Notes under the pieces: model-generated
Database searches by the model: none
Told to the model about the DNA's origin: nothing
The model's input: only the letters and a program-made list of their open reading frames with translations
Position numbers and translations under genes: made by a program
DNA from: Iodobacter arcticus
GTDB taxonomy: Bacteria > Pseudomonadota > Gammaproteobacteria > Burkholderiales > Chitinibacteraceae
Direction: 5' to 3'
DNA length: 64,000 bases
Assembly (NCBI RefSeq): GCF_042664895.1
Contig: NZ_JBHTBQ010000014.1
Location: 186,001 to 250,000 of the forward strand
Shown: in pieces, positions 35,570-43,711 of the stretch
Layout of the letters: the number at the start of each line of letters is the position of its first letter
Numbering within the stretch: the stretch's first letter is position 1

Positions 35570-35715
35570 AGACACGGAGTTTCACGGATAAAATCGTAGG
35601 GCGGGCAAGTTTTTATGCCCATGCACCCATGAGTTATTCGCCGCGTGGGCACGATAAAGCCTGTGCCCACCCTACAAAATGGCCGTTCTCCGTGGCCCTC
35701 CGTGTTCTCTGTGGT
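35570..35715. repeat. CACGGAG-type repeat interrupted by a GTAGGG palindrome
   Basis: The outer parts, GAGACACGGAGTTTCACGG at 35570-35588 and CCGTTCTCCGTGGCCCTCCG onward (35684-35715), are roughly complementary and resemble the CACGGAG/CACAGAG elements at 5251-5334 and 41967-42160. A complete GTAGGG palindrome (35597-35676) lies between them. The whole block fills the gmm-manB gap. Confidence 0.6.
35597..35676. repeat. Palindromic repeat, family B copy 1
   Basis: An 80-bp element begins GTAGGGCGGGCA (35597-35608) and ends TGCCCACCCTAC (35665-35676), with an interior GTTTTTATGCCCA and CGCGTGGGCAC. The same words occur on the opposite strand in the copy at 43631-43708. Non-coding, able to fold into a long cruciform. 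Confidence 0.8.
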
Positions 35716-35789
35716 GCAAGGTTTGGGTTTTAAAGCCAACGAGACCTATTGAATATCATCTCTTTGCAATGCTTCTTTCGAGTAAACCA

Positions 35790-37154
35790 ATGACTCATTT
35801 AACTTGTTTTAAAGCCTACGATATCCGCGGCCAGCTTGGCACTGAGTTGAATGCCGATATCGCTTACCGCATTGGCCGCGCTTATGGCCAACTGCTCAAA
35901 CCTAAACGTGTTGCGCTGGGCGGCGATGTTCGCCTGACCAGTGAAGAGCTGAAACAGGCGTTGGCTAATGGCCTGATGGATGCTGGTAGCGATGTGATTG
36001 ATTTAGGCATGACCGGTACTGAAGAAGTGTATTTTGCTGCGTTTCATCTGGATGTGGATGGCGGGATCGAAGTGACCGCCAGCCATAATCCACTGGATTA
36101 CAACGGCATGAAGCTGGTGAAGCGTGGTGCGGTACCGATTAGTGGCGATACTGGCCTGCGTGATATTCAGCTTTTGGCCGAATCGGCTGATTTTTTACCG
36201 ATTACTCAGCGCGGTAGTATTAGCTCGCTGTCTATTCTGGATGCCTATATCGAGCATCTGATGGGCTATGTGAATCTATCTGCCTTGCGCCCATTAAAAA
36301 TTGTTTTGAATTCAGGCAATGGCGCGGCTGGGCATGTGGTCGATGCGCTGGAAGCCAAATTCAAAGCGGCCCAAGTGCCGGTTGAGTTTATTAAAGTGCA
36401 CAACCAGCCGGATGGCACTTTCCCACATGGTATCCCTAACCCGCTCCTGCCAGAAAACCGTGCAGACACCGCCAATGCCGTGATTAGTCATGGGGCCGAT
36501 TTGGGGATTGCTTGGGATGGCGATTTTGATCGTTGTTTCTTGTTTGACGAGCGCGGCGATTTTATCGAAGGCTATTACATCGTTGGCCTCTTGGCAGAGG
36601 CCTTCTTGCAAAAGAACCCTGGCCAAAAAATCATTCACGATCCGCGTTTAACTTGGAATACGGTTGATGTGGTGCAAGCTGCGGGCGGTGTAGCCATTCA
36701 AAGCAAAACTGGCCACGCTTTTATTAAAGAGCGGATGCGTAAAGAAGACGCGGTTTATGGCGGCGAAATGAGCGCTCACCATTACTTCCGCGATTTTGCC
36801 TATTGCGATAGCGGCATGATTCCGTGGCTATTGGTGATCGAGCTGATGAGCCGCCGCGAGCAAAAATTGTCCGCCATGGTGGAGCAGCGCATTGCGGCTT
36901 ATCCATCGTCGGGCGAGATTAATCGCAAGCTTGGCGATGCAAAAGCCGCGATTGCTCGTGTTTGTGAGGCTTATCAGGGCGATGCTTTAATTGTGGATAC
37001 GACCGATGGCATTAGCATGGAGTACGCCGATTGGCGTTTTAATCTGCGCTCTAGCAATACTGAGCCAGTGGTGCGTTTAAATGTGGAATCGCGTGCGGAT
37101 ATGGCTTTAATGCAAAAGCATACTGAGGCGATTTTGCAGTTATTAGATGCATGA
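35790..37154 (+). CDS. manB: Phosphomannomutase / phosphoglucomutase
   Basis: 454 residues from ATG 35790; an open frame further upstream runs through the repeat and is not part of the gene. HLTCFKAYDIRGQLGTELN opens the protein, TASHNPLDYNGMKLVK holds the phosphoserine, GIAWDGDFDRCFLFDE binds Mg, GEMSAHHYFRDF binds sugar and RSSNTEPVVRLNVE binds phosphate. It converts mannose-6-phosphate to mannose-1-phosphate (CpsG/ManB length 456 in E. coli) for ManC. It is the last gene of the EPS locus before a terminator. Confidence 0.96.
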   Translation: MTHLTCFKAYDIRGQLGTELNADIAYRIGRAYGQLLKPKRVALGGDVRLTSEELKQALANGLMDAGSDVIDLGMTGTEEVYFAAFHLDVDGGIEVTASHNPLDYNGMKLVKRGAVPISGDTGLRDIQLLAESADFLPITQRGSISSLSILDAYIEHLMGYVNLSALRPLKIVLNSGNGAAGHVVDALEAKFKAAQVPVEFIKVHNQPDGTFPHGIPNPLLPENRADTANAVISHGADLGIAWDGDFDRCFLFDERGDFIEGYYIVGLLAEAFLQKNPGQKIIHDPRLTWNTVDVVQAAGGVAIQSKTGHAFIKERMRKEDAVYGGEMSAHHYFRDFAYCDSGMIPWLLVIELMSRREQKLSAMVEQRIAAYPSSGEINRKLGDAKAAIARVCEAYQGDALIVDTTDGISMEYADWRFNLRSSNTEPVVRLNVESRADMALMQKHTEAILQLLDA

Positions 37155-37177
37155 ATATACATTGGAATAAATAGTGA

Positions 37178-37204
37178 AAAACGCCTCTGATGGGGCGTTT
37201 TTTA
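37178..37204 (+). terminator. Terminator at the end of the EPS locus
   Basis: AAAAACGCC and GGCGTTTT pair around an 8-base loop, followed by more T, 24 bases after the manB stop. Confidence 0.85.
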
Positions 37205-37237
37205 TGGCTTGCAGAGGGGTGAGATAAATTCTTGCCC

Positions 37238-37270
37238 AAAAAAACGCCCCATAGATCATGGGGCGTTTTG
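37238..37270 (-). terminator. Terminator of the PEP-CTERM gene
   Basis: AAAACGCCCCAT (37242-37253) and ATGGGGCGTTTT (37259-37270) form a perfect 12-bp stem with a 5-base loop. On the minus strand a run of seven T follows, directly after the PEP-CTERM gene stop at 37287. The stem could also stop plus-strand transcripts coming from manB. Confidence 0.9.
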
Positions 37271-37286
37271 CATGGCTTAAAGCTGA

Positions 37287-37808
37287 TTAAGCTGTTTTAC
37301 GACGACGAGCAAGCAGGGCAACTAAACCCAGACCCATCAGCGCGTAGGTTTCCGGCTCTGGAACCGGTGCTGCGTTCATTGTCAGTGTACCTGTACCTTT
37401 GTAGCCTGTTGTTGCAAGGCCAGCAAAGCTGATTAAGTACTTGCCTGCAGCTAAGGTAAACGGTGCTGCGTGCTCATTAATTTCTTTTACACCAGCAGCG
37501 GCATTCAGCGAGCCTTTGCCACCCAAAGAAATTGGGGTGCCTGGGTTGCTTAGCGAAGTAAGCGTGCCATTAAGGTAGCTAATTGTTGAGCTGTTAGCGA
37601 TCGTTTGACGTACTGTCCACCAGCTATTTAACACTGATTGTTCAGCCAGCTCAAAAGTGAATGTTTTGTTCACACTGCCTTTTACTTGAAAAGCAGATGA
37701 GGCATCACCATCACCATCAAAATCAATTTGTACTGGTATAACGGCAGCCTGAGATAAACCTGCCGCTACAAAAAAAGTAGTGGCTAGTAGTGTTTTAAGT
37801 AGTTTCAT
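37287..37808 (-). CDS. PEP-CTERM sorting domain protein
   Basis: The 173-residue protein has a signal peptide (residues ~1-21, ending GLSQA) and a C-terminal PEP-CTERM signal: VPEPETYA, a hydrophobic helix (LMGLGLVALLA) and the basic end RRRKTA. Such signals are cleaved by exosortases, here presumably XrtB at 18967-19857. The mature part is small, Ser/Thr/Gly-rich, without recognised domains, and may be glycosylated or bound to the EPS. AAAGGA precedes the ATG. It is convergent to the EPS locus end and has its own terminator. Confidence 0.9.
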   Translation of the reverse strand: MKLLKTLLATTFFVAAGLSQAAVIPVQIDFDGDGDASSAFQVKGSVNKTFTFELAEQSVLNSWWTVRQTIANSSTISYLNGTLTSLSNPGTPISLGGKGSLNAAAGVKEINEHAAPFTLAAGKYLISFAGLATTGYKGTGTLTMNAAPVPEPETYALMGLGLVALLARRRKTA

Positions 37809-38835
37809 TTAAAATCCTTTTACATATTTGCAATGGATTGTTTAATACGGACGTAAGGTATGTTGCAGCTATTTATTATACCTATTTAATTTTTGTTTTA
37901 GTGGAATTGATGTTAATTATTTATTAACAATGGGTGTGTTATTTGTTTATTCGTATATAATTGTTTTCTAATTTTATAGGGTAATTGTTTATATCTATAT
38001 TATTTACATGTCATTGCGTAAATAGGTATGGTATTTGAATTGGATTATTTATATTGATGTATAAATAAGCAATGATGATAATAACGCCCATTTGCTTTTA
38101 GGTTATTTTGAGTGCCAGCTAAAAAACACTCTTCTTGAAGAAGTGGTGTTGTAGAGAACGACAAGCGCTTTAAGTTTTGCGATGCCGCCGCCACAAGCCG
38201 TGCAACTAACTCTGAGCGCATTGGTCTCTCTTTGGTACAGTCGGGCATCCAGTGGCAAGTGCCTGCATAGGCTGACTCCGCAATGCCTACAGCGCCAGCT
38301 GCAAGTAAGTAGCCTGACACATTGCCTTAGTAGCTAAGCCGCGCGATGATCGTGGCATGGGGGAACCAGTGGCTAAGAATAGTGACGTAGTCAGCCGTAT
38401 TTGATTTATTTTATGAAAATGTTTATTAACCAGCGTGGATAAATAAAACGCATAGATTGTTTTATTTTTAATATTCTTTTATTGTTTAATTAAAATGATG
38501 TATTTTATTTTTTTTGAAAATTATTTAAAAATTTAGTAGCGTGTTTATTATAAAAATATCCTGATTTTTTGCTTTTAATCTTAATTTAAAAACGTGCTAT
38601 TATTCTAATTGTTTTTTTGCATTGGTGTAAGTTTAAGGGGCTGCAACTTAATTGATTCATTCTGGTTTTTGTTTGCTCAGGTAAATGGTGGGCCTTGCCT
38701 TGTGCCGAGTACCTTGCTCATACCAAGGGCTGGGATAATCAACCCCCGCTTTTCTGCCCACTTATTACTTAAATTTATGTTTTGTTTATTTGATTGATTG
38801 TTTAAGATTGATCCTTTAGGTAGCCAAGATTCAAA
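37809..38835. other. 1-kb AT-rich intergenic region with a GC-richer patch
   Basis: Most of the region is very AT-rich and I see no gene in it. The stretch 38110-38400 is clearly richer in G and C. Its minus strand has an open frame (38045-38320) reading GYLLAAGAVGIAESAYAGTC and later MRSELVARLVAAASQNLKRL; the same frame continues upstream past one stop. I do not recognise a family, and it may be a decayed gene or insertion remnant. Another small stem CCTTG/CAAGG is at 38711-38727. The promoters of the PEP-CTERM gene and of the adenylyltransferase gene should be at the two ends. Confidence 0.4.
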
Positions 38836-39330
38836 ATGTCTCAATATCCTAGTCCTTCATTTGAACAAAAACTCTGCCCACCAGAGCAATTAGCTGCTCG
38901 ATTGGCGGGTTTGCCGCGTCCGCTAGTGTTTACCAATGGCTGCTTTGATATTTTGCATCGTGGCCACGTTACATGCCTGGCACAGGCCCGTGCTCTGGGT
39001 GCTGGCTTGATCGTGGCGATTAATACCGATGCTTCTGTAAAGCGCCTTGGCAAGGGCGATGACAGGCCGGTGAATCATACCAAGCAGCGTGCTGCCGTGC
39101 TGGCAGCGCTGGAGTGTGTGAGCTTGGTAACGTGGTTTGATGCCGATACTCCGCTGGATCTTATTCTGGCCGTGCGCCCAGATGTGCTGGTCAAAGGTGG
39201 TGATTGGGCACCCGAGCATATTGTGGGCAGCCAGCAGGTGCTGGAATGGGGTGGCAGTGTGCATTCTATTCCTTTCTTATTTGCGACTTCCACCACCGAA
39301 ACGATTAAGCGGATACGCCAAAGCTCATGA
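38836..39330 (+). CDS. rfaE2: D-glycero-beta-D-manno-heptose 1-phosphate adenylyltransferase (HldE C-domain type)
   Basis: The 164-residue nucleotidyltransferase shows VFTNGCFDILHRGHVTCLAQ (the HxGH site), INTDASVKRLGKGDDRP, and LVKGGDW, then STTETIKRI. It makes ADP-heptose for the LPS core. In enteric bacteria this domain is fused to the kinase HldE N-domain; here it stands alone, as in other betaproteobacteria. It overlaps the following MscS gene by four bases (ATGA). Confidence 0.93.
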   Translation: MSQYPSPSFEQKLCPPEQLAARLAGLPRPLVFTNGCFDILHRGHVTCLAQARALGAGLIVAINTDASVKRLGKGDDRPVNHTKQRAAVLAALECVSLVTWFDADTPLDLILAVRPDVLVKGGDWAPEHIVGSQQVLEWGGSVHSIPFLFATSTTETIKRIRQSS

Positions 39331-40640
39331 GCACACGTAATAATTTATTGATTGATTTTGTAAATGAGCTGGGTGGGCAAGGTTATTTGCACCCGCAGTT
39401 TTTTGCCCAGCTAGGGATGGTTTTATTTGCGCTGGCGTTCGCCTGGTGGGTGAATCGCAGCGTAAAGCGCAGAGTAAACCCGGATCAGAACAGCTGGCAC
39501 TGGCGTATGGGGGGCGAGGGTTTATTACGGGCTTTTTTCCCTTTAAATGCCTACTTACTGGTTATTTTAGCCGGGGTGATACTTAAAATATGGTTTGTGC
39601 CGCCTTTTAAATTGATTGCCTTGGCGAGCGTGCTTTTACTGGCGATGGCCAATATTCGTATTCTGGTTTATGTGATTCGTCGTGTTTTTGATGGCGCATC
39701 ATGGGTGATGCGTTGGGAGAAATATATTGCAGGGGCGATTTGGTTTATTTATGCCTTACATGTATTAGGTATCTCGCCTGAAGTCGCCGAAATGCTCGAT
39801 AGCATTAGTCTTCCTATTGGTAAGGCGCATATCTCTGTTTTAACGATCGGGCAAGGCTTGTTATCTGTAGCCGCTACTTTGCTGATTGCGATGTGGATGG
39901 GCAGAGAGCTGGAAAGACGCTTAATGAGCAGCCAGATGATGGACATGAATGTCCGCGTGGTGTTGTCTAAAATTTCCAGCGTTTTACTGCTGATTTTTGC
40001 TATTGTGATTGCCCTGCCACTTGTGGGTATTGATTTAACCGTGCTCTCGGTTTTTGGTGGTGCGGTAGGTGTGGGCTTGGGTTTTGGTTTGCAGAAAATT
40101 GCATCTAATTATTTATCAGGTTTTATTATTTTGCTGGATCGCTCAATCAAAATTGGTGATTTAGTGCAGATTGATAATCGCCTCGGTACGATCAGCAGTA
40201 TTACGGCGCGGTATGTGGTTTTAAAATCTGCAGATGGTACTGAGGCCTTAGTGCCGAATGACACGTTGATTACCTCGACGGTGGTGAATCAATCGTATAA
40301 CGATAAATCCATTTGGACTTCCTTACCGATTCAAGTGGCTTACGGGACTGATTTAGATTTTGCTTTAGAATTATTGCGTTCGACCACGGAGGGTGAGGCG
40401 CGAATTTTAAGCACGCCAGCCCCTGGTGCTTTTGTTTCAGCCTTTGCAGATAATGGTATTAATTTAGTATTGGGCTTTTGGCTGGCCGATCCTGAAAATG
40501 GTCAGCTTTCTTTACGATCTAGTCTAAATCTAAAGATCTGGCGTTTGTTTCAAGAGCACAATATTGAAATTCCTTACCCTCGACGTGAAGTCACCTTGCT
40601 GAACGCTGCAGCCTTGCAGCCACCACTTGATGCTGCTTGA
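39327..40640 (+). CDS. MscS-family mechanosensitive ion channel
   Basis: The 437-residue membrane protein has about five hydrophobic segments before the MscS core. The pore helix is the Gly/Ala-rich VFGGAVGVGLGFGLQKIASN near residue 248, followed by the beta domain (DRSIKIGDLVQIDNRLGTI, VPNDTLITSTVVNQSY) and an alpha/beta C-terminal domain ending IEIPYPRREVTLLN. It releases solutes during osmotic downshock. The N-terminal extension makes it longer than E. coli MscS (286). Translationally coupled to the preceding adenylyltransferase, though no functional link is obvious. Confidence 0.93.
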   Translation: MSTRNNLLIDFVNELGGQGYLHPQFFAQLGMVLFALAFAWWVNRSVKRRVNPDQNSWHWRMGGEGLLRAFFPLNAYLLVILAGVILKIWFVPPFKLIALASVLLLAMANIRILVYVIRRVFDGASWVMRWEKYIAGAIWFIYALHVLGISPEVAEMLDSISLPIGKAHISVLTIGQGLLSVAATLLIAMWMGRELERRLMSSQMMDMNVRVVLSKISSVLLLIFAIVIALPLVGIDLTVLSVFGGAVGVGLGFGLQKIASNYLSGFIILLDRSIKIGDLVQIDNRLGTISSITARYVVLKSADGTEALVPNDTLITSTVVNQSYNDKSIWTSLPIQVAYGTDLDFALELLRSTTEGEARILSTPAPGAFVSAFADNGINLVLGFWLADPENGQLSLRSSLNLKIWRLFQEHNIEIPYPRREVTLLNAAALQPPLDAA

Positions 40641-40712
40641 TGGGTAAGTCTTGCGTAAAATCAGTGCTTACAAAAAATAAAACAGGCTACTGGCCTGTGT
40701 GGAGATAAGAAA

Positions 40713-41900
40713 ATGACTTGGCTAAATGGGCTGATTGATCTGCCTTGGTGGGGTTACATCGCAGTGATGCTGGTACTGACGCATATTACTATTGCTTCAG
40801 TTACCATTTTTTTGCACCGCCATCAGGCACATCGTGCGCTGGATTTGCACGCGATTCCTAGTCATTTCTTTCGTTTCTGGCTCTGGTTAACAACCGGTCA
40901 GATTACTAAAGAATGGGCTTCTATTCACCGCAAACACCATGCCAAGTGTGAAACGGCAGAAGACCCGCACAGCCCGCAAGTTTATGGGATTAAAAAGGTA
41001 TTCTGGGAAGGCTACGAGTTGTATCGCGCAGAAGCCGCGAATAAAGAAACCATGCAAAAGTATGGCCACGGCACGCCTGATGATTTTTTAGAACGTCATC
41101 TCTATAGCAAGCACAATACCCTTGGTCCTGTGGTGATGCTGCTGATTGATCTTTGCCTATTTGGCGCAAATGGGATCTGGATTTGGGCGGTGCAAATGAT
41201 GTGGATTCCGATTACGGCTGCCGGCATTATCAATGGCATTGGTCATTATTGGGGCTACCGCAATTTTGAATGCGAAGATGCTTCAACCAATATTGTTCCT
41301 TGGGGAATTATGATTGGTGGTGAAGAGCTGCATAATAATCACCACACCTTTGGCACATCGGCCAAGTTATCTTACAAATGGTTTGAGTTTGATATTGGCT
41401 GGATGTATATCCGCATTATCGAAATGCTTGGCCTTGCCAAAGTGCGCAAAATTGCACCCAAGATGACGCTTTCAGCTGCGGCGAAACGCGAGCTGGATGA
41501 AGCCTCTTTGCAGGCAATTATTGCTAATCGCTACGCGATTGCTGCCAATTACGCACGCACTTTAAAAGATACCGTGGGTGAAGAAGTGGAGCGGATGCGC
41601 AGCACGGCCAAGCTGCCACAGATCGATTTTGATCCGGTGCGTCAGATGAAAATCTGGCTCAAGCAAGATGCTAAAGACACGCCGGAGCAAGATCAGCAAA
41701 TTCTGGCCAAAGTGCTGGCTGAAAGCACGGTGCTGGAGCAGATTTATCAAATGCGCCAGGAGCTGACGCGTTTATGGGAGCGATCTACCTTATCCCGGCC
41801 GGAGCTGGTAAAGCTGCTACAAGATTGGTGCAATAGAGCCGAAGCAAGTGGCATTGCAGCATTGCAAGACTTCTCCTTCCGACTGCGTACCGTAGTTTGA
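40713..41900 (+). CDS. Fatty acid (acyl) desaturase
   Basis: The 395-residue membrane protein has the three His boxes of the di-iron desaturases: HRHQAHR (residues ~36-42), HRKHH (~72-76) and HNNHH (~209-213), with hydrophobic segments between. It likely makes delta-9 double bonds in membrane phospholipid or acyl-CoA chains, in the manner of DesA-type enzymes. After about residue 255 there is a helical, charged C-terminal tail of ~140 residues without a metal site; tails of this kind are seen in pseudomonad DesA proteins. It is followed by a strong terminator. Confidence 0.92.
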   Translation: MTWLNGLIDLPWWGYIAVMLVLTHITIASVTIFLHRHQAHRALDLHAIPSHFFRFWLWLTTGQITKEWASIHRKHHAKCETAEDPHSPQVYGIKKVFWEGYELYRAEAANKETMQKYGHGTPDDFLERHLYSKHNTLGPVVMLLIDLCLFGANGIWIWAVQMMWIPITAAGIINGIGHYWGYRNFECEDASTNIVPWGIMIGGEELHNNHHTFGTSAKLSYKWFEFDIGWMYIRIIEMLGLAKVRKIAPKMTLSAAAKRELDEASLQAIIANRYAIAANYARTLKDTVGEEVERMRSTAKLPQIDFDPVRQMKIWLKQDAKDTPEQDQQILAKVLAESTVLEQIYQMRQELTRLWERSTLSRPELVKLLQDWCNRAEASGIAALQDFSFRLRTVV

Positions 41901-41906
41901 TGGTAT

Positions 41907-41936
41907 AAAAAAGGCGAACGAAGGTTCGCCTTTTTT
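41907..41936 (+). terminator. Terminator of the desaturase gene
   Basis: AAAAAAGGCGAAC and GTTCGCCTTTTTT form a 13-bp stem with a 4-base loop and built-in T run, seven bases after the stop. Confidence 0.95.
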
Positions 41937-41966
41937 GTGTTTTCTATATACTTGAAAAACTTAAAA

Positions 41967-42160
41967 AAAAGATCTGTAGACACAGAGAAAGTACTAAGAA
42001 CACAGAGCACACTGAGAAAAACTTCATAGCTAAAGAATATTGTTCATAGGGCTTAAAAATGCATGGAGTTTGTCGCTGAATTCAAAGCAGAAACTTATAT
42101 TTTTTTGTTTTTCTCCATGTGCTCTGTGTTCTTATTGATCTCTGTGTCTACAGATCTTTT
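41967..42160. repeat. MITE-like element with ~50-bp terminal inverted repeats (CACAGAG type)
   Basis: The 194-bp element starts AAAAGATCTGTAGACACAGA at 41967 and ends with the complement at 42160. The matching continues inward through (A)AGAACACAGAGCACA (41998-42012) against TGTGCTCTGTGTTCTT (about 42118-42133), so the two ends are near-complementary over about 50 bp. The core (about 42020-42110) codes for nothing. It resembles a miniature non-autonomous transposable element or a large hairpin. Related shorter elements are at 5251-5334 and 35570-35715. Confidence 0.8.
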
Positions 42161-42191
42161 AAGCTTTTCTTCAATTCAAAGGGAGTTTTAA

Positions 42192-42542
42192 ATGTCTTCA
42201 ATTCAACGCTATCACGTCGGTCCGCGTTTATCTGAAATTGTGGTGCACAACAATACGGTTTATTTAGCTGGGCAAATTGCGGAAAATTTAGAGGCCGATG
42301 CAAAGAGCCAAACCGTTGAAGTATTGGGCTTTGTTGATAAATTATTAGGTGAAATTGGCTCGGATAAACAAAAGATTCTTTCGGTAACGATTTATCTGGC
42401 TGATATGGCCGATTACGATGCAATGAATATCGCGTGGTCAGAATGGGTGCCCGCCGGTCATACCCCTTGCCGTGCAACGGTAGAGGCTAGGTTGGCTGAT
42501 CCGCGTTATAAAGTAGAAATGTCCGTGATTGCTGCCTTGTAA
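42192..42542 (+). CDS. RidA/YjgF family protein
   Basis: The 116-residue protein is a single RidA-type domain: VVHNNTVYLAGQIAENLEAD near the start, VEVLGFVDKLLGEIGSDKQKI in the middle and CRATVEARLADPRYKVEMSV at the end, with the Arg that binds the substrate carboxylate. RidA proteins hydrolyse reactive enamine/imine intermediates, but this subgroup (AGQIAE, longer loop) may have another substrate. It is placed just after the MITE-like element, and AAAGGGAG precedes the ATG at a good distance. Confidence 0.92.
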   Translation: MSSIQRYHVGPRLSEIVVHNNTVYLAGQIAENLEADAKSQTVEVLGFVDKLLGEIGSDKQKILSVTIYLADMADYDAMNIAWSEWVPAGHTPCRATVEARLADPRYKVEMSVIAAL

Positions 42543-42576
42543 GCTGGGCGGCTGCTTGATCGTAGATGAGGGCGCT

Positions 42577-43629
42577 ATGAAGCATATTTTATTGGGCTAT
42601 ATAGCTGGCTGGACTGATTGGTCTGGCTTGCCGCTAGAGCGGGATGCCGCAAGGCTTACGCATATTTGCTATGCCTTTGCCAATATTAAAGAAGGCGAAG
42701 TGGTGTTGTTTCCCGAGCAGAGCAAAGATCAAAGCCAGCCCCGTGCCGTGGAAGGGATTTCTCATTTGCGCGGCCTGCGCTCCCGGCACCCTCATCTTAA
42801 ACTCTTGATTTCGATTGGTGGCTGGGAGGCAGAAGGCTTCTCGGATGCCGCTTTAACGACCAACTCGCGCGCACAATTTGCAGCATCTGCAATTCGTTTT
42901 ATGCATCTGCATGGCTTTGATGGCATTGATCTGGATTGGGAATATCCGGCTAATGATATGGCGGGGATTAAAGCAAGGTCGGAAGATAAGCACAATTTTA
43001 CGCTGCTGTTGGCCGAATTACGTCGTCAGCTTCATGCAGAATCCAAAGCGCATGGCGAAACCTATTTGCTGACTATTGCAGCAGGTGCAGGCCAATATTA
43101 TCTCGATGGCGTAGAAATGCCAGCGGTAGCCGAGCTATGCGATTTTGTTAATTTAATGACTTACGATTTTTATAATGGCTGGGCGACACGCGCTGGCCAT
43201 CACAGCAATTTATTTAATAGCTCGCTTGATCCGGAAGGCGATAGCTGCGCTAAATCGGTGGCGCTCTTTACGGCCAATGGCTTACCGGCAAATAAACTGG
43301 TCTTAGGCTGCGCTTTTTATGGGCGTAGCCTGATTGCGCCTGCCTTGGGTGAGGCGGGGGTCGCAAAAAGTAATGGCAGCGCCAGTTATAGCCAAATTAC
43401 TCACGAGCTGATTCCGGCTGGCGCGGTAAAGCACTGGGATGAGGCCGCTAAAGCACCGTGGCTGATGGCGGGTGAGCGCTTTGTGAGCTATGAAGACGAA
43501 GCCTCTATTGCCCACAAAATGGCTTTTGTGAAGCAACACGGCTTAGCAGGCGCTTTCTTCTGGGAATATACAGAAGACCGAGATGGCATCTTGATGGATG
43601 CCTTGTGGGAAGGCTTGCAATACGAATAA
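42577..43629 (+). CDS. Glycoside hydrolase family 18 (chitinase-type)
   Basis: 350 residues from ATG 42577, which has GATGAGGG upstream. Motifs of GH18: LLISIGGWEAEGFSDA, the catalytic FDGIDLDWEYP (DxxDxDxE), LMTYDFYNGW and CAFYGRSL, then FFWEYTEDRDG. No signal peptide is visible, so the enzyme may be cytoplasmic and act on chitin oligomers, or be exported without a cleavable signal. With the GH20 gene at the left edge and the PIG-L deacetylase next door it fits GlcNAc/chitin metabolism. Confidence 0.94.
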   Translation: MKHILLGYIAGWTDWSGLPLERDAARLTHICYAFANIKEGEVVLFPEQSKDQSQPRAVEGISHLRGLRSRHPHLKLLISIGGWEAEGFSDAALTTNSRAQFAASAIRFMHLHGFDGIDLDWEYPANDMAGIKARSEDKHNFTLLLAELRRQLHAESKAHGETYLLTIAAGAGQYYLDGVEMPAVAELCDFVNLMTYDFYNGWATRAGHHSNLFNSSLDPEGDSCAKSVALFTANGLPANKLVLGCAFYGRSLIAPALGEAGVAKSNGSASYSQITHELIPAGAVKHWDEAAKAPWLMAGERFVSYEDEASIAHKMAFVKQHGLAGAFFWEYTEDRDGILMDALWEGLQYE

Positions 43630-43630
43630 T

Positions 43631-43708
43631 GTAGGGTGGGCACGACGTTGCGCCCACGCGTTCTGCAAATGGTTCACACGTGTGGGCATAAAAACCTGCC
43701 CACCCTAC
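43631..43708. repeat. Palindromic repeat, family B copy 2
   Basis: A 78-bp element begins GTAGGGTGGGCA (43631-43642) and ends TGCCCACCCTAC (43697-43708), a perfect 12-bp inverted repeat. The interior shares CGCGTTCTGC/GTGGGCATAAAAACC words with the copy at 35597-35676 in opposite orientation. It fills the gap between the convergent GH18 and PIG-L genes and may act as a bidirectional terminator. Confidence 0.85.
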
Positions 43709-43711
43709 GTT

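Noticed and set aside
35679..35789. Upstream extension of manB through the repeat
   Set aside because: The conserved protein starts at ATG 35790; the added codons are repeat DNA.
38609..38797. Small plus-strand frame of 62 codons before the adenylyltransferase gene
   Set aside because: No ribosome site, no family resemblance and a composition like the non-coding flank.
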